From Candidatus Rubrivivax defluviihabitans (GTDB taxonomy: Bacteria > Pseudomonadota > Gammaproteobacteria > Burkholderiales > Burkholderiaceae_C): 64,000 nucleotides of DNA. Location of the stretch: positions 1 through 64,000 of the forward strand of contig JADJMW010000021.1 in the NCBI GenBank assembly GCA_016709385.1, written 5' to 3'. Numbering within the stretch: the stretch's first letter is position 1; every line of letters starts with the position of its first letter. Below, in pieces: positions 33,546-44,892 of the stretch. A program made the position numbers and the translations under genes. The notes below the pieces were generated by a model, which was not told the origin of the DNA, did not search any database, and saw only the letters and a program-made list of their open reading frames with translations.

Positions 33546-34886
33546 ATGAGGATGGAAGGTCTTTGCCGGACGTTGCTCGCAGCTTTGGTGCCATGGCTGG
33601 TGGTGCCCACTTTTCTGGTCGGCTGCGGAGGGGGTTGCGATTGCGAGCAGCCAGATGTCGAACTGGCCTCGCTCGAAATCGTCGACGGGAGTGGCCAGAC
33701 GGGACCGGTCGCGCAATCGTTGACGAAGGCGCTGGTCGTTCGCCTGCTTACGTCGTCCGGCACCCCAGCCACGGGGCAGACGCTGAGCTTTGCCGTCGTT
33801 GGCGGTGGTGGGTCGGTGTCCGCGGACTCGGTCGCGGCCGATACCAACGGGTACGCTCGCACGCAGTGGACCCTCGGGACCGTTGCAGGCCCACAGCGCA
33901 TCGAGTTGCGGTCGGTCGGGCGCGATGGCACGCCCAACGTGTGGGGGTCCATGGATGCCACGGCGACCCGCGGCCCGCCGGCCATGCTGACGGTCGCCGC
34001 TGGCGATGGCCAGTCCGCCGAGCAAATGCAGCCGCTGGCCAATCCGATCGGCGCCAGAGTCACTGATCGATACGGCAACCCCTGCGAAGGCGTGACCGTC
34101 GCCTTCGCGGCAGGCAGCGGTGGCAGTGCGGCCAGCTCGACGGCGACATCGGACGCCGCCGGCATGGCCGGCACGCAGTGGACGCTGGGTCTGCCGATCG
34201 GACAGCAGACGCTGGAAGCCAGCGTTCCCGGGCTGTCGTCGGTCTCCTTCGCGGCGACGGCCACCACGGCGCCGTCGGGTCCGCCGGTCGCGATCAGCAA
34301 GGTCGCCGGCGATCAGCAGATCATCCGGCAGCACACCCAGATGTCGCTTGCGATGAATGTGCGCGTCACAGATCGGCTCGGCAACGGAGTAGACGGCATC
34401 CCCGTCACGTTCAGCGGATACGGGAATGGGTGGACGGCCTTTGGGGGCTTCTCCGGGGCTCCCGAGTCCTACTGGCATGTGGCAGGCGAGCACACGGTGA
34501 GCGCAAGCGTCGAAGGTATCGGAACGGTGAGTTTCAACGTCACCGTCGTTCCCTGGGGTGAGCCGTTCGACGGCTTCTACTTGATTCAGTTCACGTACTA
34601 CTCGACGACCGGACGTTCCTGGGGGTCGTACTCCAGCCGTCTGCTGCTGAGCAACAACAATTGGAGTTCGAGCGACGACGGCACCGGGTCGTGGAACGGT
34701 TTTGTTCAACCCGCGGACGGCGCAACCACCTTGTCGTATCAAGTCAACCCGAACTGGCGCGACGAGCTGACTGGCGTGATGTCGCTCAACGCCTACGGGC
34801 GGGCGGTGGGGTCCGGGACGATCATCTCCTACGACATGGACGTTCCGAACGGCGTGGTCGGAACCTGGATCGCCACGCGTTTTTGA
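33546..34886 (+). CDS. Lipoprotein with Big_1-type Ig-like repeats
   Basis: This 446-residue protein begins with a lipoprotein signal (lipobox LVGC, Cys27) followed by a Cys/Gly-rich turn. Two clear Ig-like repeats come next, at about 40-135 and 138-235. Each ends with GYARTQWTLG or GMAGTQWTLG and a strand typical of bacterial Big_1 (invasin-like) domains. A third divergent copy is at about 240-340. The last 100 residues are Ser/Asn/Trp-rich with no known family. It should be tethered to the outer membrane, perhaps in adhesion. It lies directly after a dead transposase, and its AT-richer, Ser/Thr-rich coding differs from its neighbours, so recent gain is possible. Confidence 0.7.
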   Translation: MRMEGLCRTLLAALVPWLVVPTFLVGCGGGCDCEQPDVELASLEIVDGSGQTGPVAQSLTKALVVRLLTSSGTPATGQTLSFAVVGGGGSVSADSVAADTNGYARTQWTLGTVAGPQRIELRSVGRDGTPNVWGSMDATATRGPPAMLTVAAGDGQSAEQMQPLANPIGARVTDRYGNPCEGVTVAFAAGSGGSAASSTATSDAAGMAGTQWTLGLPIGQQTLEASVPGLSSVSFAATATTAPSGPPVAISKVAGDQQIIRQHTQMSLAMNVRVTDRLGNGVDGIPVTFSGYGNGWTAFGGFSGAPESYWHVAGEHTVSASVEGIGTVSFNVTVVPWGEPFDGFYLIQFTYYSTTGRSWGSYSSRLLLSNNNWSSSDDGTGSWNGFVQPADGATTLSYQVNPNWRDELTGVMSLNAYGRAVGSGTIISYDMDVPNGVVGTWIATRF

Positions 34887-35164
34887 GTCCAGAGGGGCAT
34901 GGGGTGCGGGCCGCCAGGGCCAGGTTACGGACAGGCGGGTTGCTCAAGGCGGCTGGCCGAAGGCGCATCGTCCCGATGGACGAGTCCGCAGGTTCCGGGC
35001 CTGGGCAGGTAATCGATGCAGCCGGCAAGATGGCGCGGTGCCACGACCTTCGACCGCAGCGCGCTCCATGGCCTGCCGCGCCAGACGCGGCGGGGCATCA
35101 GCGGCGCTGCCCCAAGTTCCGGTATGCAAAGTGCAGCTGCCGGTCGACTGGATGTCGGTAACAC
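34887..35164. other. Stretch without recognised gene
   Basis: Between the Ig-like lipoprotein and the group II intron end I see no convincing gene. If the intron once lay inside a gene, its 3' exon would be read leftward here, but I cannot identify one. Confidence 0.4.
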
Positions 35165-35475
35165 CGCCTCACGGTAGAGTCGAGATGTGGCGCGGTGGCA
35201 GTAGGTCCGGTTTGTCTGTTCCCGCCCCTTTCGTCTGGCGGTGCCCGAGTAACCTCGCCGTAGCTCCGTTTCCACATCCCGCTCATCGAACCGGACATGC
35301 AGATTTCCCGCATCCGGCTCTCGGACAAGACTTCACGCCTTCGCCCACGACCCGCCGTGCTTCAGGTTGGCCAGGCGCACGAGCCCGAAGTGCTCGTATA
35401 GGTGCTGAAGTGGATAGCTCCCGCCCCGCCGTCACCTGAGCTTGTACTTGTTGCGCAGCCAGGTCAGCCAGCACC
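35165..35475 (-). mobile_element. Group II intron 3'-end remnant
   Basis: On the minus strand the tail of an intron-encoded reverse transcriptase/maturase is readable (LTWLRNKYKLR, a stop, then GGSYPLQHLYEHFGLVRLAN). It is followed by domain V (35288-35320) and the typical 3' segment ending near CTCGACTCTACC at about 35,165-35,180. The reverse transcriptase core and the 5' half of the ribozyme are missing, so it cannot move or splice by itself. Confidence 0.7.
35288..35320 (-). ncRNA. Group II intron domain V hairpin
   Basis: Read on the minus strand, GAGCCGGA pairs with UCCGGUUC over eight bases, including the catalytic AGC near the 5' side. A two-base bulge (UG) follows on the 3' strand, then an upper stem capped by a GAAA-type loop. 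This is the exact plan of domain V, the catalytic heart of group II introns. Confidence 0.78.
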
Positions 35476-35690
35476 AACGTCTTGCGTCGTTCGCATGCAA
35501 AACCAACGACCGAACGCCCGGTCAGTTCAGCGGCCGGCACCTCCCAGCTGCCGCCGACAAACCGCTCGCACTCGTGGATGACGCTCTCCGCGAAGGCTAC
35601 CGCGATCGTGCTGGCGGTGTCGCAAGTGCCGAACGCGTTGGCACCGCCAGGATCTGGATCGTCGAAGCGATAGACCCCAGCCGACCAGTA
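35460..35690 (-). pseudogene. RES-domain protein remnant
   Basis: The minus strand encodes WSAGVYRFDDPDPGGANAFG, then TASTIAVAFAESVIHECERF and ELTGRSVVGFACERRKTLVL. This is the pattern of RES-domain proteins, the toxin partner of Xre/RES toxin-antitoxin pairs that degrade NAD. A TAA stands a few codons upstream with no start codon between. The C-terminal end runs straight into intron-derived sequence. Only about 75 residues remain and no antitoxin gene is nearby, so it is a dead fragment. Confidence 0.6.
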
Positions 35691-35875
35691 CGGCTCGGTG
35701 GCCGGGTGTCGGCTCAGGGAGTCTTAAGCAAATCCGGACAATCCGGCAAATGCAGAAAGTGGAGACACCAGGCACCGCCGACACGGCTCGTGCAACGCAC
35801 CGACGATGCAGGTGGTGACCTTCCGCAAGCCGCCGCCGCGGGACGGCCCGGTGGACTCGTGTCGCTGCTTCAGGG

Positions 35876-37060
35876 TCACCGGCGCGGCCCCGCCGTCCAT
35901 GGATACCCGGCGCTGGCGCGCTCGAATCCCAACTCGAACAGCTTGCGCATGTACACGGGGTCGAACTTCTCCTGCGGCTGCTCCTTGAAGCTGGCCGGGA
36001 TGTAGGCCAGGTTGAAGCGCAGGCCGTCGCGCTGCGACAGCAGGTAGATCTGGGCCAGGTCGCCGATGCCCTGGGTGCGGATGAGCGAGTCCACCGAGCG
36101 CAGCAGGATCGGCAGCACGCGGCGCGGCGCGGTTTCCCAGGCCAGCAGGCCGCGGTTGTTGTTGATGACGTACAGCGCCGGTGGCCCCTCCACCGCAAGC
36201 CTGTCCTTGACGCGGCCCCAGTCGAGCCCGGTCGGATAGACGAACACCTGCGACGTGACGCCGCCGTCCACGTGCATTTCCTCGAAGCGCTGGCCGTCGG
36301 CTTCGACCTCGATCATCACCGGCGGAAAGACGCCTGGAATGGACGCCGAGGCCAGCAGCACGTCGTGGATCAGGGTGCGTGCCCGCGGCGAACCGCTGGC
36401 GGCGATGCGCGTCAGGCTCCAGGTCACCGGCCGCGCCGCGTCGAGGTTCGTGGTGCCGACCAGCAGCGAACGGCCGCGGCGGTGCTGCTCGGCCAGTTCG
36501 GCCACGAACGCGTCATCGATGTGCTGTTCGAGCAGGCGCCGCAGCGGGGCCGAGCTGGTGGCGGAATCGTTGCGCAGGATGTCGAGCAGGTCGCGGCGCT
36601 CGATCAGGTCGGCGGTCGTCATCTCGGTGTACAGCTTGCGCAGCAGCGGGTCGTACCTGGGCCCGAGAAAGGCGAACGGGGCGATCAGCGCGCCGGTGCT
36701 GGTGCCGGTGACGATGGTGAATTCGGGCCGTGTGCCGTGTGCCGTCCAGCCGGCCAGGATGCCCGCACCGTAGGCGCCGTCGGCACCGCCGCCCGACAGC
36801 GACAGGTAGTGATGCGGGCGGTTCATGATGCCGCTGAAGTTGGCGGCCAGTTCGGCGTCGGTCAGCTTCAGCCAGGTGTCGAAACCGGGGGGTTGCATGT
36901 CGCCCCAGTGACGGGCACCGGGGATGCCCGGGATGCCGGCTTGCGCTGACAAGGTCTCCGGCAGCGGCTGCAAACGCGTCGGCGCTGAAGCGCAGCCCAC
37001 CAGCGTGATGGCCACCATGGCGGCGGCCACCCTTCGGCTCAAGTCTGGAAACAACCGCAT
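35876..37060 (-). CDS. Patatin-like phospholipase lipoprotein
   Basis: This is a 394-residue lipoprotein (lipobox LVGC, Cys23) with a complete patatin domain. The oxyanion loop GGGADGAYG is at 90-98, the nucleophile elbow GTSTG at 119-123 with Ser121, and the dyad aspartate in VDGG at 264-267 is Asp265. It should act as an acyl hydrolase on lipids from the outer or inner membrane, facing the periplasm. The C-terminal third, with VINNNRGLLAWE and the tail, is conserved in its decayed copy at 22850-23470. A GCCCAAAATGGGC palindrome lies about 200 bp upstream, in the gap shared with the divergent binding-protein gene. Confidence 0.86.
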   Translation of the reverse strand: MRLFPDLSRRVAAAMVAITLVGCASAPTRLQPLPETLSAQAGIPGIPGARHWGDMQPPGFDTWLKLTDAELAANFSGIMNRPHHYLSLSGGGADGAYGAGILAGWTAHGTRPEFTIVTGTSTGALIAPFAFLGPRYDPLLRKLYTEMTTADLIERRDLLDILRNDSATSSAPLRRLLEQHIDDAFVAELAEQHRRGRSLLVGTTNLDAARPVTWSLTRIAASGSPRARTLIHDVLLASASIPGVFPPVMIEVEADGQRFEEMHVDGGVTSQVFVYPTGLDWGRVKDRLAVEGPPALYVINNNRGLLAWETAPRRVLPILLRSVDSLIRTQGIGDLAQIYLLSQRDGLRFNLAYIPASFKEQPQEKFDPVYMRKLFELGFERASAGYPWTAGPRR

Positions 37061-37253
37061 CCTGCAGCACTCCGATACGCAAGCGATTGGGAAATCATCG
37101 CACGGTGTCCGACTGTGCGCCGGTTCCGTCGAACCGGCGCTCTGCCTGCCCGCCGGTACCAAGGGCGACGTCGGGTGTGCATTCGCCGATCGCACCGGCA
37201 CGCCCCGGTACGCGGACATGCTAGGCGCGGCAGACACTGGCGCAAGGTCGCGC

Positions 37254-37271
37254 GCCCAAAATGGGCCGATC
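37254..37271. promoter_or_regulatory. Recurrent palindrome, copy 3
   Basis: GCCCAAAATGGGCCGATC, identical over eighteen bases to 19953-19970. It lies between the divergent patatin and binding-protein genes. On the plus side it is followed by CTATCTTCG and TTTTGTCCGG at 37297-37319, which resemble CTAAGCTTCG and TTTTTGGCCG after the copy at 19952. Confidence 0.4.
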
Positions 37272-37392
37272 TGACCGCGCCGCTGTCGCCGCGTTGCTAT
37301 CTTCGATGCTTTTGTCCGGAGTCCACCAGTGCGCGTGTTGCCTGTCGCTGCCCGCCATGGTGCCCTCCTCACTGACCGTCTGTGGCGACACC

Positions 37393-38244
37393 ATGACCCG
37401 AACCCCATCGATGCTGTTGCTCGTTGCCGCCCTCTGCGCGGCCCCGCTGGTGCAGGCAGGCACGCTGGACGACATTCGCAAGCGGGGTGCGATGCGGCTC
37501 GGTTATGCCGAGTCGAAGGCACCGTTCTCCTTCAATGCCAAGGACGACGGGCAGCCCGCTGGGTTCTCGGTCGAGCTTTGCAAGCGGGTTGCCGCTGCGG
37601 CCATGCGATCTCTCGGCGTCCCGTCCTTGCCAGTGGAGTGGGTGCCCCTCGATCCGGACAGTCGCCTGGAAGCGGTGGCGTCGGCTCGCGTGGACCTCGA
37701 GGGCGGCACCACGACGGCCACGCTGTTGCGGCGCAGGCAGGTCGACTTCAGCCTGCCCATCTTTGTCGATGGCGCCACGGTGATGGGTCGGGCGGCAGTG
37801 GCGAAGCGGATTTCGGACCTGCAGGGCAGGCGCATCGCGGTGGCCGAGTCCACCACCACGGTGCAGGCCCTGGACCAGGGACTGGCACGCCAGCAGGTGA
37901 AGGCGGAAGTGGTCCGCACGCGGACCCTGGCCCAGGCCTTCGATCTGCTCAAGACCGGCCAGGTCGATGCCATCGCTGGAGACAGAACGGCACTCGTGGG
38001 TGTCTATCTGCTCGAGGGCCGGATCGACGGTTTGGCCGTCTTCGAGGAGCTCCTCTCCTACGAGCCCTACGCGCTGGCTCTGCGCCGCGGCGACAGCGAC
38101 TTCCGCTTGCTGGTAGACACGGCGCTGGCCGAAATTTACCGAACGGGCGAAATCGATTCGATCTTCAAGACCTGGCTCGCCCCGCTGGGTCCACCGTCGC
38201 CCGTCCTGGTGGCGCTGTACCTGCTCAATGCATTGCCCGAGTGA
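37393..38244 (+). CDS. Periplasmic solute-binding protein (SBP_bac_3 family)
   Basis: This 283-residue protein has a signal peptide (1-22, ending VQA) and a mature start GTLDDIRKRGAMRLGYAESK. It has the two-lobe fold of amino-acid binding proteins: PFSFNAKDDGQPAGFSVELC, then DLEGGTTTATLLRRRQVDFS, GRRIAVAESTTT and LKTGQVDAIAGDRTAL. No ABC permease or ATPase follows. Instead the next gene starts seven bases downstream, leading into an RND efflux operon. It may act as a sensor or deliver ligand to a transporter elsewhere. Confidence 0.85.
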   Translation: MTRTPSMLLLVAALCAAPLVQAGTLDDIRKRGAMRLGYAESKAPFSFNAKDDGQPAGFSVELCKRVAAAAMRSLGVPSLPVEWVPLDPDSRLEAVASARVDLEGGTTTATLLRRRQVDFSLPIFVDGATVMGRAAVAKRISDLQGRRIAVAESTTTVQALDQGLARQQVKAEVVRTRTLAQAFDLLKTGQVDAIAGDRTALVGVYLLEGRIDGLAVFEELLSYEPYALALRRGDSDFRLLVDTALAEIYRTGEIDSIFKTWLAPLGPPSPVLVALYLLNALPE

Positions 38245-38251
38245 GCCGCCC

Positions 38252-38491
38252 ATGAAGATCCAGCTGACGGGCTTGCAGCCCGATTTCGACGCGGTGGCGC
38301 TGCGCGAATGCATGGCCCAGTTCGGCCCCGTGGTCGATGTGCCGGCGGTGCGCGATGGTGATCCGCAGCAGCCCTGGGCCATCGTCGAGATGGCGCTCGG
38401 GGTGACCGAGGCGACCGAGGTCGCGCGCCGCATCGATGGCATCCACCATGTCGACCGCTTCATCCGCGCGCGGGTCATGCTTCATGGTTGA
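38252..38491 (+). CDS. Small RRM-like protein
   Basis: This 79-residue protein has a beta-alpha-beta-beta-alpha-beta layout: KIQLTGL, a helix DAVALRECMAQFG, VVDVPAV, PWAIVEMAL, a helix TEATEVARRIDG and RFIRARVML. This is the order of RNA-recognition motifs. The usual aromatic RNP1 residues are weak, so RNA binding is uncertain. The start at 38252 lies seven bases after the binding-protein gene. Its stop overlaps the start of the adaptor gene (38484), so it is translationally coupled into the efflux operon. Confidence 0.6.
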   Translation: MKIQLTGLQPDFDAVALRECMAQFGPVVDVPAVRDGDPQQPWAIVEMALGVTEATEVARRIDGIHHVDRFIRARVMLHG

Positions 38492-39611
38492 TGTCCGTCC
38501 AACGGGCCTGCGGCAGGCCCTGGGCGCAGCCATCCCGAAGTGCGGCCAGGTGGCGCTCATGGTGCTGGTCGCCGTGGTGTTGGCCGGCTGCAGCAAGACG
38601 ACGCCCGAGGCCGCCGCGCCGGAAGTGGCCCGCCCGGCCGTGATCCAGCAGGTCGGTCTGGCCGATGCCGGCGCCAAGCTGCGTTTCCCGGGGCGGCTGC
38701 GGGCCGCGAAGCGCGCCGAGCTGTCCTTCAACGTGCCCGGCTTCGTGGCCGAGTTCGCCTTGACCGAAGGCAGCCGGGTGCAGGCCGGGCAGGTGGTCGC
38801 GCGGCTGGACGATGCGGTGTTCAAGGCGCGCGTCACTGCCGCGCAGGCGGAGTTCGAACGCGCCAGGACCGATCTCGATCGCTATCAGCGGCTGTGGGAC
38901 ACCGAGCAGGCGGTGGCGCGCTCGGAGGTCGACGACCGGCGCAGCCGGCTCGAGGTGGCGCGCACCAACCTCGCCGCGGCAGGGCAGGATCTGGCCGACA
39001 CGGTCATCAAGGCGCCGTTTTCCGGCGTCGTCACGCGGCGCCGGCTCGAGACCTTTGCCAGCGTGCAGGCGAAACAGCCGATCGCCGAACTGCAGGACCT
39101 GAGTTCGCTCGAGGTCGTCATCCACGTGCCGCAACGGCTGCTGCGCAACGAGGGTTCGCGCGCCGAGGCGCTGGCCTTCTTCGAGGAGCGGGAGGACCTG
39201 ACCGTGCCTGTCGTGCTCAGATCCTATGCCACCGAAGCCGACCCGGTGACGCAGACCTACGAGGTCGTGCTGACGCTGAAGTCGCGCCCGCCCGGCCTCA
39301 CGCTGCTGCCCGGCATGTCGGTGACGGTGCTGCCGTTTTCATCGACAGCGCCGACAGCAGCGAAGTCCCTGCCGGCCGATGCGGCACTGTCGATTCCGCT
39401 CACCGCGGTCGCGAGCGACGCCACGGGCGGCACTTTCGTTTGGGTGGTCGGCGCCGGCGGGCAGGTCACACGGTCGAACGTGGCGTTGGGCGCCATCCGC
39501 GGCGGCGACGTGACCGTGGCCTCGGGCCTGAATGCCGGGGAACGCATCGTCACCGCCGGTGTCAGCGCGCTGCGCGAGGGCATGAAGGTCCGTCCGCTCG
39601 ATGCACGTTGA
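38484..39611 (+). CDS. RND efflux periplasmic adaptor (membrane-fusion lipoprotein)
   Basis: This 375-residue HlyD/AcrA-type protein has a lipoprotein signal (VVLAGC). It bridges the RND pump and the outer-membrane channel. The order is lipoyl half-domain (LSFNVPGFVAEFALTEGSRVQAGQ), an alpha-helical hairpin (about 115-165), the second lipoyl half (VIKAPFSGVVTRRR), then beta-barrel and membrane-proximal domains. Its ATG overlaps the end of the RRM-like gene. Confidence 0.9.
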   Translation: MVDVRPTGLRQALGAAIPKCGQVALMVLVAVVLAGCSKTTPEAAAPEVARPAVIQQVGLADAGAKLRFPGRLRAAKRAELSFNVPGFVAEFALTEGSRVQAGQVVARLDDAVFKARVTAAQAEFERARTDLDRYQRLWDTEQAVARSEVDDRRSRLEVARTNLAAAGQDLADTVIKAPFSGVVTRRRLETFASVQAKQPIAELQDLSSLEVVIHVPQRLLRNEGSRAEALAFFEEREDLTVPVVLRSYATEADPVTQTYEVVLTLKSRPPGLTLLPGMSVTVLPFSSTAPTAAKSLPADAALSIPLTAVASDATGGTFVWVVGAGGQVTRSNVALGAIRGGDVTVASGLNAGERIVTAGVSALREGMKVRPLDAR

Positions 39612-39623
39612 TCCGGGTTGGCC

Positions 39624-42673
<3,050 letters not shown>

Positions 42674-42677
<4 letters not shown>

Positions 42678-44101
42678 AGCGCATCTGGGCCGCCTTGCCG
42701 GCATGGGCACTCGCCGCCTGCCAGACCGTGCCGTATGTCGCGCCCGAGGTGCCGGTGCCTGGGCAGTGGGCGCACCAGGCACCGGCAGTCGTGCCGGGCG
42801 CGGCGGGAACGGCCACGCAAGCGAGCGAAGGCTCGGCCAGCCTGGCCGACCGGCCCTGGGCGCAGGTCTTTCCGGTGCCGGAGTTGACGGCGTTGATCGA
42901 CGAGGCGCTGCTGGGCAGCAGCGAGCTGGTCGTCGCCATCGAACGCGTCGAACTGGCGCGCGCGCAGTACGGCCTCGAGCGTGCCTCGATGTTTCCTTCG
43001 CTCAACGCGGCAGGCTCTGCGACACGCCAACGTTTGCCTGGCGCCGACCCGTCGTCCAACGTGATCAGTGAAGGCGCGACGCTGGCGCTGGTCATGCCGG
43101 CGTGGGAGATCGACCTGTGGGGCAAGCTGGCGGCCCGAACCGAAGCCGCCCGGCGCGACGTGCTCGCCAACGCAGCGCTCGCGCAGGGCGTGCGCACCAG
43201 CCTGGCGGCCCAGGTTGCCACGCTCTACCTCGACCTGCTCGACCTGGACCAGCAGCTCGCGATCACCCGCCGCACGCTGGACGGCCGGCGCCAGTCGCTG
43301 CGCCTGACGCGGGCCCGCTTCGACGAGGGTGTCTCTTCCATCCTCGATGTTCGCCAGTCCGAATCGCTGGTGGCCTCCTCCGAACAGGCCATCGCAGACC
43401 AGCGTCGCCGCCTCGCGCAGACCGAGAATGCGCTGTCCACCCTGCTGGGGCGCAACCCGGGTCCGATCACCCGCTCGGTGCCACTGGAGGCATTGGTGGT
43501 GCCGGCCGAGGCCACGGCCGGCCTGCCGTCGGAGCTGCTGCAGCGCCGCCCCGACATCCGCGCCGCCGAGGAGGCCTTGCGCGGCGCCAGCGCCAATATC
43601 GAGGCGGCGCGCAAGGCGTTCCTGCCGAGCGTGACCTTGACCACCATGCTCGGCCTGGCCAGCCCTGCGCTGGGGCAGTTGTTCGACAGCGGGCGCTATG
43701 CCTGGTCGCTGCAGCCGGCCATCGGGGTGCCGCTGTTCGACGCCGGGCGACTGCAGTCGGGCGTCGAGCTGGCCGAAGCGCAGCAACGCATCCTGGTCGA
43801 GCAGTACCGCTCGACGATCAGACAGGCCTTCCGCGAGGTCAGCGATGCGCTGGTGGCCATCGAGCAACTGGGCCTGCAGCGCGAGGCCGCCAGCAGGGTG
43901 GTCAGCGCCAACCGGGAACGGCTGCGCGTCACGCGGGCCCGCTATCTGTCGGGCGTCAGCAGCTATTTCGAGGTGCTCGACGCCGAACGCCAGCTCTTCG
44001 ACACCGAGGTGGCGCTGTCGCAGGTGACGCGCACCCGGCACCAGGCCGTGGTACAGCTCTACCTTGCGCTCGGCGGCGGCTGGCGCGGTGACTTGTCCTG
44101 A
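42674..44101 (+). CDS. RND outer-membrane channel lipoprotein (NodT/TolC family)
   Basis: This 475-residue outer-membrane factor has a lipoprotein signal ending LAAC. It has two homologous OEP repeats with long coiled hairpins; features are PAWEIDLWGKL, LLQRRPDIRAAEEAL and TLTTMLGLASP, typical of NodT-type channels. It completes the tripartite pump. ATGA overlap with the permease gene. Given the full adaptor-pump-channel set, export of a small hydrophobic compound is expected, though the substrate is not evident. Confidence 0.92.
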
Positions 44102-44235
44102 GCCCGCTGCATCGGCCGGCGCACTTTGCGGGAATGACCGTGAACCCATCCGGGACGGCACACTACGCGGACTCGCCGTCCTGCGGCTCGAATGCCGGCG
44201 CACGCGGGCGAGGAAGAGTCGCAAGGATCGGGTCC

Positions 44236-44784
44236 ATGATCAAGCCACCTCATTCCCACGCTTCGTCGCTGCGCGCCCTGGGTGACGTCGACCGCGCTTT
44301 CGACGGCGCCTTCAGCCTGGTCGCCTTCGTGATGAACCGGTTCATCATCGATCACCTGCTCCGTTCGGGGCGGCGCTTGACGGGCAACGATTTCGAGGCC
44401 CTCGTCATCTGGGGCGTCCTGGCGCACCAGAACGTGGCCCACCTGATGCCGCCGGGCAGCCTGCCCACGGCGATCCTGACCGAGAAGGGGCGCCTGGCCG
44501 GCGCGGCCGAAGGGATGCGGCCGCTGCGCCTTCGAGATATCGCCCAGATCACGGGCATCCCGCGCGAAACCGCCCGGCGCAAGCTCGAGCGTCTGGCGGC
44601 CGAGCGCTATGTGGAGCGCCGGCCCGACGGGTGGGTGGTCAGTGCGGAACGGGTCGAACCCGAACTGCGCGAGTTCACCCGCGAGAGTGTCGTCCGTCTG
44701 CTCGCGGTGGCCGACGAGATCATGGTGGCGCTCAAGGATGCCGACCTGAACGGCCACCGGCACCGAGTGCGGAGGTCCGAGTGA
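44236..44784 (+). CDS. Crp-type winged-helix transcriptional regulator
   Basis: This 182-residue protein has a helical N-terminal region of about 95 residues and then a Crp/GntR-like winged helix-turn-helix (98-132): LRDIAQITGIPRETARRKLERL. A wing and C-terminal helices follow. There is no cyclic-nucleotide domain, so the sensing region is novel to me. The ATG at 44236 follows AAGGA. Its place directly after the RND operon suggests that it controls the pump or the channel that follows. Confidence 0.75.
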   Translation: MIKPPHSHASSLRALGDVDRAFDGAFSLVAFVMNRFIIDHLLRSGRRLTGNDFEALVIWGVLAHQNVAHLMPPGSLPTAILTEKGRLAGAAEGMRPLRLRDIAQITGIPRETARRKLERLAAERYVERRPDGWVVSAERVEPELREFTRESVVRLLAVADEIMVALKDADLNGHRHRVRRSE

Positions 44785-44892
44785 CCGGGCCAGGCCGGGC
44801 GGCCCGTTGGCGTCCGCGAACGGCCTGTTTTGTTGGGCATCGTGGGCCGGTTCGGGCTTCATGTGCGTCCACATTGGTGCAGGGGTGAGCGC

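Noticed and set aside
35876..37522. Patatin start at 37522 giving 548 residues
   Set aside because: It would cover the divergent promoter and the 37254 palindrome; the ATG at 37060 begins a proper lipoprotein signal peptide.
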